Source: Adiantum capillus-veneris (taxonomy: Eukaryota; Streptophyta; Polypodiopsida; Polypodiales; Pteridaceae). Taken from it: a DNA stretch of 64,000 bases. The first letter of the stretch is position 1. Each line of letters begins with the position of its first letter. Below are positions 1 through 11,211 of this stretch, one piece after another. The stretch lies in NCBI GenBank assembly GCA_014529385.2, contig CM043942.1, forward strand, positions 108,251,141 through 108,315,140, given 5' to 3'. The position numbers were made by a program, and so were the translations under genes. The notes beneath the pieces are model-generated. The model had not been told where the DNA came from, searched no databases, and was given only the letters and a program-made list of their open reading frames with translations.

Positions 1-187
1 CCAGGTTTCAAGCCAAACAGATCACTTTTTGGCCTCATAGCTCCATAGATGGACTTTTCATACTCTAAAGCACAAAAAATGGGCTTCCTACCCTCAAAAC
101 TTATCCAAATCCAAATCTAAGACCATGGTGATGATCCACAGGCTATGCCCTATCACACTGACAAGTTTCATGCAATTCTGAGCAAAA

Positions 188-211
188 AGACATCCTACGC
201 GTAGTATGTCT
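188..211. repeat. 24-bp palindromic word, outer element site 1
   Basis: Half-site AGACATCCTACG followed by its reverse complement, with one mismatch in the right arm (AGT for AGG). The centre is CGCG. Confidence 0.85.
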
Positions 212-435
212 CCAGGGTCATTTTAACTTACTGAGCAAAGTTTGACATCATGAATGTGATCAACATGCTACAAGAAGCCTACATGTCAAGTTTCAAGTCA
301 TTTGGATACCATTTGCTCATCGTTATAGGACATCCTACCCATTTGTACACCAAAAGCCTAAAATAGTCCTATCTAAATCAGAATCCAAGCACATAAGCTA
401 TCATCATGTCAAGTTTCAAGTCATTCTCATGAAAA

Positions 436-459
436 AGACATACTACGTGTAGGATGTCT
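436..459. repeat. 24-bp palindromic word, outer element site 2
   Basis: Same word as at 188-211, 248 bp further on. The left arm reads ACATAC instead of ACATCC, and the centre is CGTG. Confidence 0.85.
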
Positions 460-625
460 TTAGGCTTATTTTGCAGCACAAATCCTACTATTTTCACTTG
501 CAGGGCATCCTTAGTCCCTCTTGAGCTCATGTTTCAATTTTCAAGTCAATTGGATAGTTAAAACTCAGTTTATCAGCTAATCTGTAAAGAACGCTAACTT
601 TGGGCTACTGAGTGCAACAGGATCC

Positions 626-2797
626 ATGGCAGCCACTAAGTCGCCAGCAAAGAAGAAAAGAATGACCAACAAGGACTACCTGGATGAGGTGGATCCATTT
701 ATAATACCAGCAGGAACCATATAGCCCACTACCACTTGATTACAAAGCAACTTACTTGAAGCAAATGACCTTAGAATATACTAAGGCATGTTCAAAGACC
801 TAGAGGGCAATGCCATAGATCCTGCCAATGATACCACAGGAACTCAATGAGCTCACAAGAAAGCCAGGGATAGTGTCTATCTTGGGAAAGTTAGACTTAC
901 ACAATTATTTTGAGGCTTTGCCAGCAGGAATTGACATTCAGAGAGTCTGGGCATTTGTCACCACAAAAAGGAGAATGGCATAGCCAAGGTGACAGATCTG
1001 CAAGGAAAGAACAGAGTGATTGTGATCATGCCAGAGGTGATTGCAAGTGCCTGGAACCTCTCTAATGCAGGAGATAGTGTCAACAAGAGGCGAGAAGAGG
1101 TGAAGGTATACAAGGAAACCAAGAAGAACTACACCTTCGAGGATATTGCGGATCCAATGGTGGCAACCATGTGCCAACTATACAACCAATATTTCCATAT
1201 CTGCACCAAGAGGCCTCAAAAGTACATTGTGCCGCTGCAGCAATTGGAACAACATTCACATGGGCAATGAAGACAAGCAGCCCAGGAGAGATAGATTATG
1301 CGGCATACCTGCACTACCACATTGTGAGGATGGGAACCAAGAATCCTACATATAATGCAGCAGGGGTGATGCTCACCAAGGTAATATATGAAGCTCTACA
1401 TGCTAAAGGATAGTGGCCTCTTCCTCCATCATAGAATGAGTGGTTGAAGCTGACAGAAGACAAGGAAGAGGAGAAACCTACAGCTCCCAGGGTGACCACC
1501 GTACTGAAAAGAAGGTTAGAGACAGTAGAAGAAGAACCACCTCAGCCAAAGAAAGGAAAGAAAGCAACAACTCATCTGCTAGCAAAAGAGACCAAATCCT
1601 AGAAGGCCACTCAGCTAGAGAGGATGATGGAGAGTTTTGGAGCCCAAAGAATGCTTAAAGGAGATCTAAGCTAATTATGGAAGCCCTCACTTGAGGCCAT
1701 GTCTCGATCTTCTCGAAGGACTAATAGGGATCTCTTCGAAGATTATATAAAGAATTTCAAGATCCTAGATGCGATGGCCGAGAATATTCCAATCATACCT
1801 TTTATCGAAGAAGAGGTTGATGATGTGAGGCGGCAACTATTAGAAGAGTAGGAAAGTGAAGAGCGAGAGAGGAAAACAAAGGCTGATCGGGACTTCAAAA
1901 AGAAGCAATCAACCCCACCATCAAGCCGCGAGTCCAATCCTCCACCATCACCACCTCCTCCTAGTCCTCCTCAACCTCAACAGACTAGGGAGTTCATTAA
2001 ATCTGAGAAGCCGCAAGACTCCAAGAAAGAAGAGGAAAAAGAGAGAGCAGAAGGAAGAATTTGAACCAAAGCCTGAGAAGCAAGATCAGGAAGTAAAAAG
2101 CTATGGAATATTCTTGGATCTACTAGCTATTGGATACACTCGAGAAGAGGCAGCTCATACAGCTTTTCAAATGTGAATCCCTAAACCAGAAGAAGACACG
2201 CTGAGCCCTCGTTTGGTGGAGCTAAAGGAGATTGCAACACATCCGTGGATTTGCAACCACAAAGCAGAGATTGGGAAGAAGTGATGCAAAAACTGCAAGG
2301 ATTAAGAGCCAGATCAGTGGCCAAAGAGATTAAGTATGAAGGGCTAAGGTTGAGTGAAGTCAAGGTGAAAGCTGAAGTGGAAACCCTTTAGAAGTAGAGT
2401 CAAGAGAAAATGCACAGCCAAGCACAACTGCAAGTTGAACTAGAAGCAGCACTGAAGAAATGTCAAGAGTTAGAAAGTCAGAATAGAGAAACCAATCAAA
2501 AGCTGATGAACTCTGAAGAAGAGTACTAAAAAATCAGCAATGCTCTGACTGAAGCCGAAAAGGAAAGGGATGGGCTCACCCTACAGCTGGCAGAAGAGTC
2601 AAAACAGGTTGAGAGCTTGAAAGAGGCCAAGGACAAGGCTGAAATATAACATGAGGCTAGCCAAGATGAGTTGATTGAACTAAAGAATCAAATCAAAGTG
2701 AAAGATCAAACGATTCAGAGGTTGAGAGTGTCCGGGCAGAGCAAGAGCTGCAGCGACAACTAACACTAGCCAAGATAAAGATGTGTTTGAAGAACAA
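626..2797 (+). pseudogene. ORF3 of outer element, 5' part (interrupted)
   Basis: The frame starts at the ATG at 626 with a lysine-rich beginning (MAATKSPAKKKR). A conserved module follows (about 950-1270; words such as KVTDLQGK, NYTFEDIAD, CTKRPQKY), then a proline/serine and lysine/glutamate-rich linker, then a long heptad-like Glu/Lys/Gln-rich coiled coil (about 2400-2797). Stops and frameshifts break it repeatedly. The inner retrotransposon enters at 2803, and the coiled coil resumes at 32382. The same protein is encoded on the minus strand at 3808-7216. I do not recognise a domain of known function and see no membrane segment, so an envelope-like role is not supported. It may be an extra structural or nucleic-acid-binding protein of the element. 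Confidence 0.65.
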
Positions 2798-2802
2798 ATG
2801 AT
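2798..2802. repeat. Target-site duplication ATGAT, left
   Basis: ATGAT precedes the TG of the left LTR of the inner element and recurs at 32377-32381. Removing the insertion and one copy restores the reading frame across the junction (FEEQMIELQK-like, as in the inner element's ORF3). Confidence 0.93.
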
Positions 2803-3738
2803 TGTTGGACGGATACACCACGACGGACGTTAGCACAGCAAGAACTCACCTAACAAGATTTGTCAGCTAAGGACGAAGCTCGACCCGCAGGCGCGTGGAA
2901 GCTAGCATAGGGTGTCAACCTACACTCGACCGACTCCTAACTAGTTCCTACAGAGGTCTCTGCTCAATATCTAAATCACAGCCTTCAAGAGTGCATAAGA
3001 GGAAACTTCCTACAATGCTTTCTAGAGCCGAATACCCATCAAACAATCTCGAGACACCACAGAACTTGAAGGAGATCCCACTAACACCAATAGGTCGCTC
3101 TCCCTAAGGTCTATGAACCAAAAGCCCAACCCAAAACACATGATGGTGCAAAATCACGTACGATGTCTAGAAAAAATTTGCAGGTCTTCGTTTCCAAAAT
3201 CTAAAGTGCCTAATGTGTAGCTCTACTCAATGCGAATGCGTGAATATAATGCAATGCAAAATCGGACAATGTATGCTCACCGAATCACCAGATGAAGCTC
3301 GTAGATGGAGCTCGCAAAACCGGACCGTATGCACGCAATGTAGGTATTGGCGCGTAGCTCTCGTCGGGGGCAACACGCTCCACTTCTTCGCACTCGATTC
3401 CGACCACCGGTGCACGCATAGCGTCAAGATGAAGCTCTCACTCTCTCTCCTACACAGTGCGCTCACTTACAGACTTCAAAACTTTTTTTTAAATGACAAA
3501 AGGGTTTTTTCATTAAGGTCAAAAAGTGGTTTAAATACCTTACAATTCTCAAACCCTAATGTTCCAATTTAACCATCTACTCAATCTAAATGTCAAAACT
3601 GGGATACAATCTAGAAACTTCTGTAAGCCCCAATATTTACAAGGTGAAATGTCGGGTTTTTCTCAATAAATGAATAATTACAAAAAATAATAATCTACCG
3701 ATCTGTCATTTTCCGTAGGGTGTGTCCAGCTTCTAACA
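2803..3738 (-). repeat. 3' LTR of inner element
   Basis: 936 bp, TG...CA borders on either strand (TGTTGG...CTAACA on plus). It matches 31444-32376 throughout with scattered substitutions. A TATA-like TATTTAAA lies at 3531-3538 on the minus strand. A half palindrome (ACGTACGATGTCT, 3156-3168) carries the element's palindromic word. Confidence 0.93.
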
Positions 3739-3752
3739 CTCCCCCCCTCCTT
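3739..3752 (-). promoter_or_regulatory. Polypurine tract of inner element
   Basis: On the minus strand it reads AAGGAGGGGGGGAG directly before the TGTTAG start of the 3' LTR, the expected place for plus-strand priming. Almost the same tract precedes the outer element's 3' LTR (33738-33749). Confidence 0.85.
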
Positions 3753-3807
3753 GCTCATTTCATCCCCGACATGGCTGTTGAGTTGCTTCTTCATCTTAGG
3801 CTTTCTC

Positions 3808-6800
3808 TCATCTTAAGCAGCGACTCATATCTTGCATGTTGAGCCAGTAGTGTTGGCCAAATATGTCAGAGCTGATTGTGAAGAAGCTGGTGTATAAAGC
3901 TTCTTCAAAGGCCTGGAGGTGATAGGATGACAGAAATATGATCCTTTGATACAATGCATGTATCACCTCCTTGGAAGGCTGACCAGACAGATCGTATGCA
4001 CATCTGTAAGTATCTTGAAAGAAGAAGATACTATCTGTCGCCTGGCCCGGTTTGAACGTCTCAAAGACTACCAAAAGTGTTTTGCAGATCTTTCTCATCA
4101 TAATGCAAGATAGGTCAAGCGAGCCAGTGAACAATTTGATGGAGCCTGTTAGGGTTTTCACCATGTATTGAACACTTATTCTCTCGCCTGCCTTCAAGCC
4201 TGGCAGCTTCGGATAGTTTAGCCAAGTAGGGTGGCTTCTTTGTAGTAGATCCTGGGCCTTCCACGTCCGCATCCTTGGTAGAGGGCAGAAACTTAGGTTA
4301 TCTCTGATGACTTTTGGTGCCTCTACCAAATGGATTATATACTGTGGATATTTTGTCAGCCATGCATTTCTCCACCTGGGTTAAGAGTCGACTATCAACT
4401 TTACCCCTTCAGGCTTGGAGATGTCTGCTGTGTACAATGGCATTGTTGGCTCTTCTCTGATTCTTTTGTTGATCATGGCGGCTTCGTACTTTAGCAAAGG
4501 ATATGGGAGAGAGGGTTGTAGCCACTCGCGCCGAAGGTTGATGGCAACTATCTTCTAAATGGTCATTTATTTAAAAACCCTCTACTCCCATTCCAAAGCT
4601 TCTTTGGCCGTTTCTCTGATTTCTGCTTCTATGGCCTTTCGTAGCTTCTCTTCTTCTTCTTGTGTCAAATCTTGTGGCTCTTGAGAGGGTCCTACAAGGA
4701 TTTCCTCTTGCATGGGTGTGTCCATAGGATCTGCCACATTCTCTAAGTCTATTCCTTCCATGGCTATTGGCCCTGTGCTTAACTGCTCGCCTCTCAGCTC
4801 TTCTATTTGCCTTTGGAATGTCTACTTTTCTGCTTCAGCTTGTTCTCCCTTGTTCACGAGGAGGTCATTCAAATCGGCATTGATCTTCTCCACTCCTCGA
4901 GCTTTGTCTTGATGTTTTCTAGCTCATCTTGCATTGCCTTGTGCTCTTCTTCCATTCGGGTTTGCATGACCACTGACCCCTCGGCCATCATCAACCTTTG
5001 CTTCTTCTCTAAAGTCAACTCCTTTTGGAGCTCTTTCATTTGTTCTTCATAAATTTGACTCTCTGAAGTGGTGTGAGTCGAGCTAGTAGCTCTGACTCTG
5101 GTAGGAGATGCCCGTAGCCATTGGATGGTTTGATATTTAACTTTAAGCTGGTCCTTGAGCTCAATGACCTCATCCTGGCTAGCCTCCTGCTCTATTTCTG
5201 CCTTCTCTTTGGCATTCCGCATTGCTTCCACTTCCTTGGACTCTTCAGCAAGTTGTAGGGTTAGGTTATCCATTTCCCTCTCTGCATCTATCAATGTCTT
5301 GCTGAGTTTTCTGTATTCTTCTTCGGCTCCTTGCAATCTTTGAGTTGCTGCCTGATTTTCTCTTTCCATCTCCTGGAATCTTTGCAATGCCTTTGCCAGA
5401 CTGGCTTGCAACTCTGCTTCTCTCTCTATATTCCTTTGGCTTTATTTTTGTAGAGTGGCAACTTCAGACTTGATCTGCACTTCAGTGGCTTTGAGATTAA
5501 CCATTTCACTTTCTGTGGCCAATGATTGTGCCCTTAGCCCGGTTAGCTTGGTCATCACCACATCCCAATCATTGGTGGGTGGGTGAAGGTCCACTGTATC
5601 AGTGGCCATCTCTTTTAGCTCCACTAACCACAGGCTCTACATCTTTTCTTTGGGCCCTGTGCTTGCCAAGTCAAATGCGGCTGTGGGGCTGCCTCTTCTT
5701 TTGAATATCCAGCAGCTAGTAGATCTAGAAACCTGTTATACCTTGCTTCATTTGTCTCTGGCTGCTCACTTTTGGGCTTAGATTCTTCTTTTTGCTCTTG
5801 ATCTTGGCTCTGTTCTTGCCTTGATTCTTGATCTTCAGGTTTGTCTAGCTCCTCCTTCTACTGAGTTTGTGGAGGGCTACGAGGAGGTGGTGATGGCAGT
5901 GGGCTAGACTCCGGGCTGGACGGTGGAGTTGCCGGCTTTTTCTTGAAATCCCTGTCCGCCTTTGTCTTTCTCTCTCTCTCTCGGCTTTCCTGCTCTTCTA
6001 GCAGTTGCCGTCGGACTTCCTCCACTTCTGCTGCTGTAAATGGTACATGTGGGATATTTTCTGCCGTGGCATCCAGAATCTCAAAATTCTTAATATAATC
6101 TTCAAATATGTCTCTGTGCACCCTTCGGGATGATCCCGACATTGCTTCTAGAGACAGCTTCCATAGCTCGCTCAAATCCCCCTTGAGGGCTCTTTCAGCT
6201 CTAAAAAATTCCATTAGCCGCTCTAGCCGTGCCGCCTTCTGTGATTTTGTCTCTTTGACCGGCACTTGTATAGATTCCTTCTTTCCTTTTTTCAACTCTG
6301 GTTGCTCCTCTTGCACGGTTTCTAAGCAGCGTTTCAACCTTGTGGAAACCCTTGGTGCTTTGGGCTGTTCCTCTTCATTATCTTCCTTGAGCCTTAGCCA
6401 GTCATTTTGTGACGGAGGGTCAGGCCATCTTCCCTTGGCATGCAATGCCCCATAAACCACTTTCGTGACTAGCCTGCCCGGCACAATGTAGGTGGGGTTC
6501 TTGTTGCCCATCTTCACCAGATTGTCATGTATATAAGCTGCATAGTTGATTACCTTCGGCTTGCTCTTCTGCATTGCCCAGGTGAAGGTTGTGGCAATTT
6601 CTCCAAGCGCATTCTGTACTTTTGTGGCCGCTTTGTACACATATGGAAATGTGGATTATAAAGCTGACTCATGATTGCCATTTTAAGGTTGGCAATGTCT
6701 TCAAAGGTGTAGTTGCCTTTCTTTTCTGTGTACACCTTTACTTCGTCTCTTCTTTTGGTTACACTATCCCCTTTGTTGGAGAGGTCTAGTGCAGCTACCA

Positions 6801-7216
6801 CTACTTTCTCTATGATTACAATCTCTGTGTCTGGCTTGCCTTGTAGATCCGTAACTCTAGCCACTCCATCTTCTTTGATTGTAGTCACGAACTCCCATAC
6901 TCTATTTATGTCAATTCCTGCCCGGCACAACTTCAAAATAATTGTGGAGATGTATCTTCTCCAGGTACTCTGCCATCTTGCTTCTAACAAACTCATTGAG
7001 CTCCCGTGGTAGCATGGGTAGCTCTATTACATTTCCTTTGGTGTCTTTGAACATGCCTTGGTAGATCTTCATATCATTTGACTATAGCAAGACCTCTTGG
7101 ATCCATGTGCTGGTTGGCTTTAGAGTTCCTTTCGGTATGACGAACGGCTCTACTTCTTCCAAGTAATCTTTTATGGTCATCCTCTTCTTCTTTGCCGGTG
7201 ACTTTGCGGCTGCCAT
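3808..7216 (-). pseudogene. ORF3 of inner element (coiled-coil 3'-terminal ORF, broken)
   Basis: It starts at the ATG at 7216 on the minus strand (MAAAKSPAKKKRMT) and ends at the stop at 3808, about 1,130 codons with several stops and frameshifts. Read in order: a lysine-rich N-terminus; a conserved module (6550-6996; RVTDLQGK, NYTFEDIAN, CTKRPQKY); a charged and proline-rich part (5858-6640, with a run of SPPPRSPP type); a long coiled coil (4869-5624); and a conserved C-terminal domain (3808-4329; words such as SHPTWLNYPKLPGLKAGER and FFQDTYRCAYDL). It lies 3' of pol next to the PPT, where some plant Ty3 lineages carry extra ORFs. The function is unknown to me. The copy at 626-2797/32382-33697 shows the same order. 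Confidence 0.7.
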
Positions 7217-7380
7217 AGATCCTGTTGCACTCAGTAGTCCGAAGTTAGCGTTTTTTCCATATCAGCTAAGAAACTGAGTTTTAACTATCCAAATGACTTG
7301 AAAATTGAAAATAAACTTAAAAGGAACTTGGGAAATTGTGCATGTGCTCACAATACAATTCTGGCAAAATTTTATCAATT
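7217..7380 (-). other. Leader of inner ORF3
   Basis: The sequence just upstream of the ATG at 7216 is conserved with 590-625 of the outer element. It links ORF3 to the palindrome array and holds no ORF. Confidence 0.4.
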
Positions 7381-8331
7381 AGACATCCTACGTGTAGGAT
7401 GTCTTTTTCATCAGATTTTGGTGATATTTGATAGGCTGGTGATTTAACATTTTCCATGATTCTCTCTCTTTCAGGTATTCAGGGAATTCTTTTGAACAGA
7501 AGAAATATTACTATTATGCTGACGCTAATCTGTGGAACATGGCCATGTGCTTGGAATTGGGTTTGGGCATCAAAATGTGCATTTTTGAGTAGATTCAGGC
7601 TCTATGCTCACAAATTGGGTAGAATGTCCACAACATGTGGAAAATGATATCCAAATGGGTTGAAAATTGATATATGGGCTCCTTGCACCATGGTAATGGC
7701 TTCCATGATGTCATTTCTTGCACAGAAGTTCAAAAACATGCTGGAGACATCCTACGTGTAGGATGTCTTTTTCATCAAATTAGCTTGAGATTTTTTCTGT
7801 GGGTAGCTCTTAGCATGTGGAAATGGCCATGCTCTTGGATTTTGATTTGGACAAGATTTGATGTGGGTAAGACCCTGTGTAGTGTTTTTGGGCTCAAAAA
7901 GTGCATCTTGGAGGTATTGGGGGTCAAAAATGCTTAGAATGGCTTCAAACTTGATATATGAGCTCTTGAAGATGATATGAATAGATCTAGAATGGAAAAA
8001 CACCCTCTGTAGGCCAAAAATATCAAATAGACATCCTACGCGTAGGATGTCTACTTCATCATTTTTTGCAGGTGACCACACAGATTGGTTGGCAATATGC
8101 TCATGAATGTGTTGTGCAAGTTTCATGTGATTTGGACAAGTTTTTGTAGGTCTATGGCCCATTATTACCTCTATGCCCTGACTTTGCATTTTTTCATGCA
8201 TATGAGGTCAATTTTGGTCCAAATGTGATTGATGGCTAGCATGTAAAGGCTATTCAGAAAATGTATGCAATGAGAGTTGTTAGATTTGGTGCCCAGAAAT
8301 GGCATTGAGACATCCTACGCATAGGATGTCT
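7381..8331. repeat. Array of four palindromic words ahead of inner ORF3
   Basis: Copies of the 24-bp word lie at 7381-7404, 7745-7768, 8029-8052 and 8308-8331 (starts 364, 284 and 279 bp apart). Half-site AGACATCCTACG is followed by GTGTAGG-, CGTAGG- or CATAGG-type right arms. The DNA between shares loose phrases ('catgtggaaatggcc', 'gatttggacaag', 'ttgatatatgggctc'), so these are decayed ~280-bp tandem units whose best preserved part is the palindrome. Confidence 0.85.
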
Positions 8332-10040
8332 CCTGATGAATTTTTATGGAAACTGCTAATGGTACCTGCCCTTAGTCCCCCTGAGTCCCTTTTAAGCCTA
8401 ATTTCAACAAAAAAGTCAAATAGATAGAAAAAAACTCCCTGTGTGGATTTCAGAGCCTCCAAGCCGTTTTCTGACTTTTGGAGTGCATTTCGGTGATGAA
8501 ATTTCTTGATGTTGGTCTCCGTAGCTTCCCGATCCCTTGGGGATACTTGCCGTATGGTTTTTGTCGACTTTTACTTCACCGGAGCTCCATTTGGCAATTT
8601 GTCACTCTAGAAGCACCCGTGTTTGTGTTTACATGTCTTCAATGACTTGTGGTGGTCTACCACCATAGGTCTTGATTGTTGATGGTCTAGGAAAGCCGCT
8701 CGTGAAGTTTGGTACTGGCAAACGTACATGCGGTTTGGCCGCGAGAGCTATTTGACGCTTTATGTGTCTGATGCCGTTTCTAAATTTTAGTGCCGCTTCG
8801 GGTCACCTTTTCATTATGTGGGCTACATAGACTTGTCGAGCATGTCGAGATGCTCCTACCCATGAATTTTGGTAGCATTTGGGCACCTCTCCGCCGATTT
8901 CCCATTTGGTGGCCTCTTGCGGGGCTCTATGAAGTAGGGTTTTTCCCGATGGTTTTTTACTGTCTTTTGACATCCAAGACTGGTCTCCTATGCTAGGGTA
9001 AGCTTCCGATGAAGTCTCATCGCTTTTGGGTTAGCCGTTAGGTGGCCATTTCTACTTGTAGGTCTCTACTGCCCGCTTTCTGTGTGAACCCTACGCTAGT
9101 TTTCGCGACAAAACGACAAACATGCGCGAAAAGCTCAAGGTGGTGAGCCTACCTCCCATGTCTGAAGCCCATCAGGTAGTTGTGCGCATCGTAGAAGCTG
9201 CTGGAAGTTCCGTTCGCTCTAGGTGGCAGAAGCTCTCTCTCAAAGGTCAATAGTGGAAATGAGCTAAAAATGAAGTGAAAAATTCTTATAATGGGGGTCC
9301 CCGAACCACTTTTCATGAAATTTGACATGTGCTCCCAACTTCTTGTGAGATGTGATTTAGGCTTAAAAATTTCTTGATTTGGACTCCATTTGCCCAGTTT
9401 ACGAGAAATTTGACGTTTCGGTCAAAATCTGGCCAAAACGCGCTTTCCGCTTCAGTCTCATAATTGCACCCCCACTGTACCATAGGTTGTCCTTTAGTCA
9501 TTGATCATCTCCATGTGTTTTGTTTTTCATTACGACCATTTTTCACATGCTTTTTGTATTTTTGAAGTTTTTCTGCCGAAAATTAGCAAAATTAAAAAGA
9601 AAATAGCAAATCAAATCCAGAAAATCCTCAAAAATCATAATAAATCAAAACATCACCGCCAAACATTATATACACTCACATGTAATTTTTATGACCGGAT
9701 TTCTCCGTTTTACCAATATTTTGCCTGACAAATGGCTATTTTTACTTATATACACACATCTAGGGGCTTGATTTGGCATTTGGCCCCATATACTTGTAGA
9801 TTCATGCTGTATAAGGGCATATGTACTTGGGTTAGTCCAGAAAATTTTGCAATCAAACAACAACCCTTAGAAATAGTCGAAAAACATGCCCTTTGTTGCT
9901 CTTTCTGCCATTGGGTCCGCATTTGAAAATGCCTCCCCCCTTCTAGACAGAGTCCTCCCGGACGACAAGGTATCCCCTCGGAGTATGTACCGTGCATGGG
10001 TTGAAAACGTTGTGCTAATGCTTGGCCGTGTAATGTGGCC
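8332..10040 (-). other. Non-coding part of inner element between second protease region and ORF3
   Basis: No sustained reading frame on either strand. Part of it (about 9300-9480) resembles decayed spacer units without the palindrome. The stretch from about 8480 to 9250 looks different in texture and could be unrelated inserted DNA, but I see no borders. Confidence 0.35.
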
Positions 10041-10656
10041 CTATTTTATGCATACTCGATCAATGCATGGAAAAATTAATGCTGTGCAAGAGAAGGGTAT
10101 AAGCAAGATGCTTATTGGCATTCGTTGTCGAAGTTTCCTGTTTTCTTTGCAAGAAAAAGCTGTAACTCTACTGCTCTTTGTTTGATTGTCTTTCTTGCAA
10201 AAGTCGCTTGCTTTGCCGCTACTGTTGATATGGCCATATTGGTCTCCTTGGAGAGAATTTTCGTGGCGGAATTGGCCGTAGACCTTGTCTCTTTTGCTTT
10301 CCATTGGTAGCTTTTCTTTGCCGATTTTTGTAGGTTTATTGCTACTGCCTTGGTTGACATTGTTTTGTTGCTGATTGGCACCCACATAAGTCGGTTTGCC
10401 GGTTTCTCATGTAGTTGTCTGGCTTCTGATGTTACTTGTATTCAAGGGAGTTCCTTTGGCTTCGATTTCGGAATCCAAATGCGAGTCGCATTTGAGTTGT
10501 TGCTGAGCATTTTCTTTGGTATCCATATCTACTTTGTTCCCTTGGTTTTTGGTTGAACCATCTGCTTCTGTTGTATTGAGGTTTGTCTGCCATGTCACAT
10601 CTATCCTTCCGCACCCATACTTGCTGTTCTCGTGTTGATAACTTTGATCTTTGCAC
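10041..10656 (-). pseudogene. Downstream part of second-protease ORF, Gln/Asn-rich remnant
   Basis: Overlapping minus-strand frames give polar, Gln/Asn/Lys-rich protein with no known fold. Words such as QQVWVRKD and MWVPISNK resemble the W-[IV]-P-K repeats of the other element at 51049-52203, so it is probably the decayed tail of the same ORF. Several frameshifts are needed. Confidence 0.4.
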
Positions 10657-11049
10657 TGCGATCGAAGGTCACCTAATCAAAATGTAACCTATCACGTGAG
10701 TTCAACAAAAGGGTATTTAAAGTTCTTGAAAATTACAGAAATATATATACAAAAGGGCATTATTTTTTCAAATTTGAAAAAAACTTACAGATTTTAAAAG
10801 AAAAGGGTACATTATATTCTTAACAAAATTCACAGATAAGGGGTTTTACAAACACGTCTTGAACGCACGTGATATGGTAATTTTACACATAGTGAACCCC
10901 CCGAGGGTCGATGACTTCTTATACCTGTAGTGAACATGGTTGGCAGTTCCTTGTTTGTTCTTTAGTGGCACCCTTTCTTTTGGCTGTTTATCCAGTGATT
11001 GCATTGCTAGTAGCGGATTATTCAGGGGTTACGGAGCAAAGGCTACCAC

Positions 11050-11207
11050 CTATGGTTCTTGTGCATGCTGAATTTTGACTGTATTCGTATTCCAATCTAT
11101 CTTCACATTGTACTCTTTTTGCCAAGGTTGTCCCAACAACATGGGGTGTTGTGTGCTTTCATCCTCGACCACATAAAACTTGTGTGGGTAAATATATTGA
11201 TGTACTT
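11050..11207 (-). pseudogene. Second protease-like domain, C-terminal half
   Basis: The minus-strand frame reads VQVHQYIYPHKFYVVED...MLLGQPWQKEYNVKIDW. The LGQPW word corresponds to the ILGRPW-type flap and C-terminal part of retroviral-type aspartyl proteases. It is cut from its N-terminal half (18643-19002) by the element at 11212-18638; removing that insertion joins the two. Confidence 0.7.
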
Positions 11208-11211
11208 GTAC
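11208..11211. repeat. Target-site duplication GTAC, left
   Basis: GTAC precedes the TGAGGC start of the left LTR and recurs at 18639-18642 after the right LTR. Four bases is short but within the 4-6 bp range of LTR elements. Confidence 0.75.

Larger units (their letters stand above)
1..625 (+). other. Non-coding leader ahead of ORF3 of the outer element
   Basis: I see no open frame of note. The stretch holds two copies of the 24-bp palindromic word (188-211 and 436-459) and a recurring phrase, 'tcaagtttcaagtcatt' and variants, as expected of degenerate ~250-bp repeat units. The end (about 590-625) closely matches, in reverse complement, the stretch before ORF3 of the inner element (about 7217-7250), which places the ORF start at 626. 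Confidence 0.6.

Noticed and set aside
3213-3572. Coding frames within the LTRs (also 2895-3107, 31536-31748, 31878-32129)
   Set aside because: They lie wholly in the LTR repeats, have no motif, and are not accompanied by a promoter or splice sites.
3808-4329. Envelope-like protein at the 3' end of the Ty3 element
   Set aside because: I see no signal peptide, membrane segment or fusion-type motif in ORF3; the long coiled coil alone is not enough.
7381-8331. CRISPR-like array of short repeats
   Set aside because: Spacing is 280-360 bp, spacers are themselves related, there are no cas genes, and the context is a plant retrotransposon.
8480-9250. Separate inserted element in the inner element's non-coding region
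   Set aside because: The texture differs from its surroundings, but I find no terminal repeats or target duplication.
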